NCBI GenBank assembly: GCA_050329975.1
Contig: JBHJOG010000266.1
Span: 1-7,872, forward strand
Direction of reading: 5' to 3'
Origin: CALKHQ01 sp050329975
GTDB taxonomy: Bacteria; Pseudomonadota; Alphaproteobacteria; CALKHQ01
DNA: 7,872 nucleotides
Below, piece after piece: positions 5,589 through 7,872 of the stretch. Within the stretch, counting starts at the first letter, position 1; each line of letters starts with the position of its first letter. A program made the translations under genes and the position numbers. A model generated the notes under the pieces. The model was not told the DNA's origin. It searched no databases and was given only the letters and a program-made list of their open reading frames with translations.

Positions 5589-6503
5589 ATGAGCTGGCAG
5601 CCGGACAGAGACCCCGTTCTGGGCGACAGCGTCGCCTCCGACTCCCTTGACCTGGTCATCGTGCCTCGGGCGCGCGACATCGGCGGCTTCGAAGTGCGCC
5701 GCGCCCTGCCGCATGCGAAGCGCCGAATGGTCGGGCCGTTCATCTTCTTCGACCAGATGGGCCCGGTGCAGTTCGTTCCCGGCCAGGGCATCGACGTGCG
5801 CCCGCACCCGCATATCGGGCTGGCCACGGTCACCTACCTGTTCTCGGGCCGGATCATGCACCGCGACAGCGAGGGCAACGCGCTCGAGATCGCGCCGGGC
5901 GCGATGAACCTGATGACCGCAGGCAGCGGCATTGCGCATTCCGAACGCACGCCCGTCTCGGCGCGCGCGAGCGGTGGCCTCATGTCTGGCATCCAGAGCT
6001 GGATCGCGTTGCCCGCCGCACACGAGGAGGTGGCTCCAACGTTCCAGCACTTCCCGGCGGCGAGCCTGCCCGCGGTCGAGGATGGCGGCCTCCGCGCGCG
6101 AATCATCGCCGGATCGGCGTTCGGCCTCGTTTCGCCGGTCGGGCGGCTGTCGGACTGGTTCTACGTCGAGGTGACGCTCGCCGCCGGGACCTCGGCACCG
6201 TTGGACGCCGACCATGAGGAGCGTGCGATCTATGTGGTGGAAGGCACAGTGGAGATCGCCGGCGAGACCTTCGAGGCCCCGCAGCTCCTGGTCTTCCGCC
6301 CCGGCGACCGGATCACGATCCGCGCGACAGCCGACGCTCGCCTGATGCTGCTTGGCGGTGCGGCCATGGACGGACCACGCCATATCTGGTGGAATTTCGT
6401 TTCCTCCCGCAAGGAGCGCATCGAGCAGGCCAAGGAGGATTGGAGAAGCGGCCGGTTCCGGACAGTCCCCGGCGAAACCGAGTTCATCCCACTCCCCGAG
6501 TGA
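5589..6503 (+). CDS. Pirin family protein (bicupin)
   Basis: A 304-residue two-domain cupin of the pirin family. Members bind one metal in the N-terminal domain; some oxidise flavonols such as quercetin and others act as regulators, so the role here is open. The N-terminal domain shows GPFIFFDQMGP (49-59), HPHIGLATVTYLFSG (73-87) and the pirin signature MTAGSGIAHSER (109-120). The four metal ligands of pirins are all present as H73, H75, H117 and E119. The Pirin_C domain covers about 185-290 (DWFYVEVTL, YVVEGTVEIAGE, WWNFVSS), ending in FRTVPGETEFIPLP. The start at ATG 5589 is preceded by AGGA at 5580-5583. The frame is open back to 5196, but that part is antisense to the lipoprotein and lacks pirin similarity. 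The GGT-like gene follows after 50 bp on the same strand. No signal peptide is visible. Confidence 0.93.
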   Translation: MSWQPDRDPVLGDSVASDSLDLVIVPRARDIGGFEVRRALPHAKRRMVGPFIFFDQMGPVQFVPGQGIDVRPHPHIGLATVTYLFSGRIMHRDSEGNALEIAPGAMNLMTAGSGIAHSERTPVSARASGGLMSGIQSWIALPAAHEEVAPTFQHFPAASLPAVEDGGLRARIIAGSAFGLVSPVGRLSDWFYVEVTLAAGTSAPLDADHEERAIYVVEGTVEIAGETFEAPQLLVFRPGDRITIRATADARLMLLGGAAMDGPRHIWWNFVSSRKERIEQAKEDWRSGRFRTVPGETEFIPLPE

Positions 6504-6553
6504 CCAGCAGGGGATCGCCCGAGCGCCCGCAGCTTCAGGAAGGACAACAGCGA

Positions 6554-7872
6554 ATGCTTCAACGCGATTTCATGCGGCCGGGCCGCTCGGTCAGCATCGC
6601 CGAACACGGGATGGCTGCGACGTCGCATCCGCTGGCCACCCTGGCCGCAGTGGACGTCCTGCGGGCAGGCGGCAACGCGGTGGATGCAGCGCTGGCAGCG
6701 GTCGCACTGCAGTCGGTCGTCGATCCGCACATGACCGGGATCGGCGGCGACTGCTTCGCGCTGCTGGCGATGGCCGGCCAGGCGCCGGTGGCGCTGAACG
6801 GCTCCGGACGCGCGCCATCCGCCATTGCGCTCGACAGCTTCCTCGAGCGCGGCGTTCGCGAGATCGACGATCTCAGCGCCGACTCGGTCACCGTGCCGGG
6901 CGCGGCGGCGGCGTGGTGCCACCTGGCCGGGACCTACGGCCGGATCGGCCTCGACCAAGCCCTTGCACCGGCCATTGCCGCGGCCGAGGACGGGTTCATG
7001 ATCACTCCGCGGGTCGCCCATGACTGGGAGGTCTACAAGGAGCGGCTGCAGCGCCATGCCGATGCGTCGGCGCACTTCCTGCCGGGCGGCCGGGCGCCGC
7101 GCACCGGCGAGCGGTTCCGCCAGACCGCCCTGGCCCGCACGCTGCGCCGGTTGGCCCGCGAAGGCCGCAGCGCCTTCCACGAGGGGGAGGTCGCAGCCGA
7201 CATCGTCGCCACGCTCCGCGCCGCCGGGGGCGTGCACCGGGAAGAGGACTTTGCCGGGTACGACTGCTTCGAGACAGCTCCGATCAGTGCCAGCTATCGC
7301 GGCTACGACCTGCTGGAGTGCCCGCCGAACGGCCAGGGGCTCGCCGCGCTGATCCTGGCCCGTATCCTCGATGGCTTCGACCTCGCCGACCCCAGCCTCT
7401 GCGAGGTCGATCGCATCCACCTGCTCGCCGAGGCGACCAAGGCTGCCTATGCCGCCCGGGACCGGCTGATCGCCGACCCGGCGCACATGACGGTGAGCCC
7501 AGCCGCAGTGCTGGACGAGGCATGGATCGGGGAGGTGCGCGGCAGGATCAGCCTGGACCGGGCCGGTCCGCCGGTGCCCTGGGCCGACCCGTCGCACCGC
7601 GACACGGTCTATGTCACCGTCGTCGACGCCGACCGCAATGCCGTCTCGCTGATAAACTCGGTCTACCAGGCCTTCGGTAGCGGCATCTATGCCGCGAAGT
7701 CCGGCGTGCTGCTGCACAACCGCGGCAGCGGCTTCTGCCTCCAGCCGGGCCACCCCAATGCGATCGGCCCCGGCAAGCTGCCGTTCCACACCATCATCCC
7801 GGCGCTGCTGGCGCGCGAGGGCCGCATCCAGATGTCTTTCGGCGTCATGGGCGGTCACTACCAGGCGGTGGG
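6554..7872 (+). CDS. Gamma-glutamyltransferase family protein (Ntn-hydrolase fold), 3' end outside window
   Basis: 439 complete codons are visible before the right edge; family proteins are usually about 530-590 residues, so 100 or more are missing. These enzymes self-cleave to expose a catalytic Thr at the start of the small subunit. Here that residue is T351 in RDTVYVTVVDADRNAVS, followed by FGSGIYAAKSGVLLHN and PFHTIIP, all in family order. AGGNAVDAALA (38-48), TGIGGDCFAL and NGSGRAP in the large subunit also fit. No signal peptide is seen, so unlike secreted GGT it should be cytoplasmic. Compared from memory with E. coli GGT, the residues that hold the gamma-glutamyl group are changed (R114 to S84, N411 to Y371, Q430 to R390, D433 to G393, S462/S463 to H412/T413). 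The fold is certain, but a true gamma-glutamyl substrate is doubtful. GGAAGGA ends nine bases before ATG 6554, which supports this start. Pirin lies 50 bp upstream, possibly in the same transcript. Confidence 0.9.
   Translation, partial: MLQRDFMRPGRSVSIAEHGMAATSHPLATLAAVDVLRAGGNAVDAALAAVALQSVVDPHMTGIGGDCFALLAMAGQAPVALNGSGRAPSAIALDSFLERGVREIDDLSADSVTVPGAAAAWCHLAGTYGRIGLDQALAPAIAAAEDGFMITPRVAHDWEVYKERLQRHADASAHFLPGGRAPRTGERFRQTALARTLRRLAREGRSAFHEGEVAADIVATLRAAGGVHREEDFAGYDCFETAPISASYRGYDLLECPPNGQGLAALILARILDGFDLADPSLCEVDRIHLLAEATKAAYAARDRLIADPAHMTVSPAAVLDEAWIGEVRGRISLDRAGPPVPWADPSHRDTVYVTVVDADRNAVSLINSVYQAFGSGIYAAKSGVLLHNRGSGFCLQPGHPNAIGPGKLPFHTIIPALLAREGRIQMSFGVMGGHYQAV

Noticed and set aside
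6230..7858. 542-codon open frame on the minus strand, antisense to pirin and the GGT-like gene
   Set aside because: No recognisable domain, Arg/Gly/Val-rich composition, no ribosome binding site, and it lies opposite two well-supported genes; typical of GC-rich antisense open frames.
1..7872. Mobile element, CRISPR, toxin-antitoxin or anti-phage system
   Set aside because: No transposase, integrase, repeat array, nuclease or toxin-like gene was seen; the genes are housekeeping and metabolic with uniform GC-rich codon use.

Overview
The window looks like chromosomal DNA of a GC-rich alphaproteobacterium. The lines of evidence are the visibly GC-rich third codon positions, the gene order rlpA - D-Ala-D-Ala carboxypeptidase - tmk - holB (a familiar alphaproteobacterial cluster), and a delta' subunit without the zinc-finger cysteines of the E. 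coli protein. The family calls are firm. A genus cannot be named from this sequence alone. There are no rRNA or tRNA genes, CRISPR arrays, insertion sequences or prophage genes. No gene-free stretch exceeds about 200 bases.

Left part (1-3635, all minus strand): a tightly packed housekeeping operon read from right to left. It starts with a 59-residue proline-rich lipoprotein, followed by an RlpA-like lipoprotein, a secreted PBP5-type D-alanyl-D-alanine carboxypeptidase, thymidylate kinase, and the delta' clamp-loader subunit, which runs off the left edge. The last three genes are 11 bp apart or overlap by 4 bp (ATGA), suggesting translational coupling. The operon joins envelope or septum work (lipoproteins, peptidoglycan trimming) to DNA replication supply (dTMP kinase, clamp loader).

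Middle (3636-5106): a 201-bp divergent control region with several perfect palindromes, then a plus-strand pair. The pair is a classical short-chain dehydrogenase followed after 25 bp by a cupin of the 2,4'-dihydroxyacetophenone dioxygenase family. Together they look like a small catabolic unit for an aryl or hydroxy-ketone type compound; the substrate is inferred, not shown.

Right part (5168-7872): a minus-strand 83-residue glycine-zipper lipoprotein, a 169-bp divergent gap with an AT-rich tract between two GCATGC palindromes, then plus-strand pirin (all four metal ligands present) and a gamma-glutamyltransferase-fold protein cut by the right edge. The latter keeps the catalytic Thr but appears to lack the known gamma-glutamyl-binding residues, so its substrate may not be a gamma-glutamyl compound.

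Most of the window is ordinary. The points most worth following are the altered GGT-fold enzyme, the SDR-cupin pair and the palindrome-rich divergent region.
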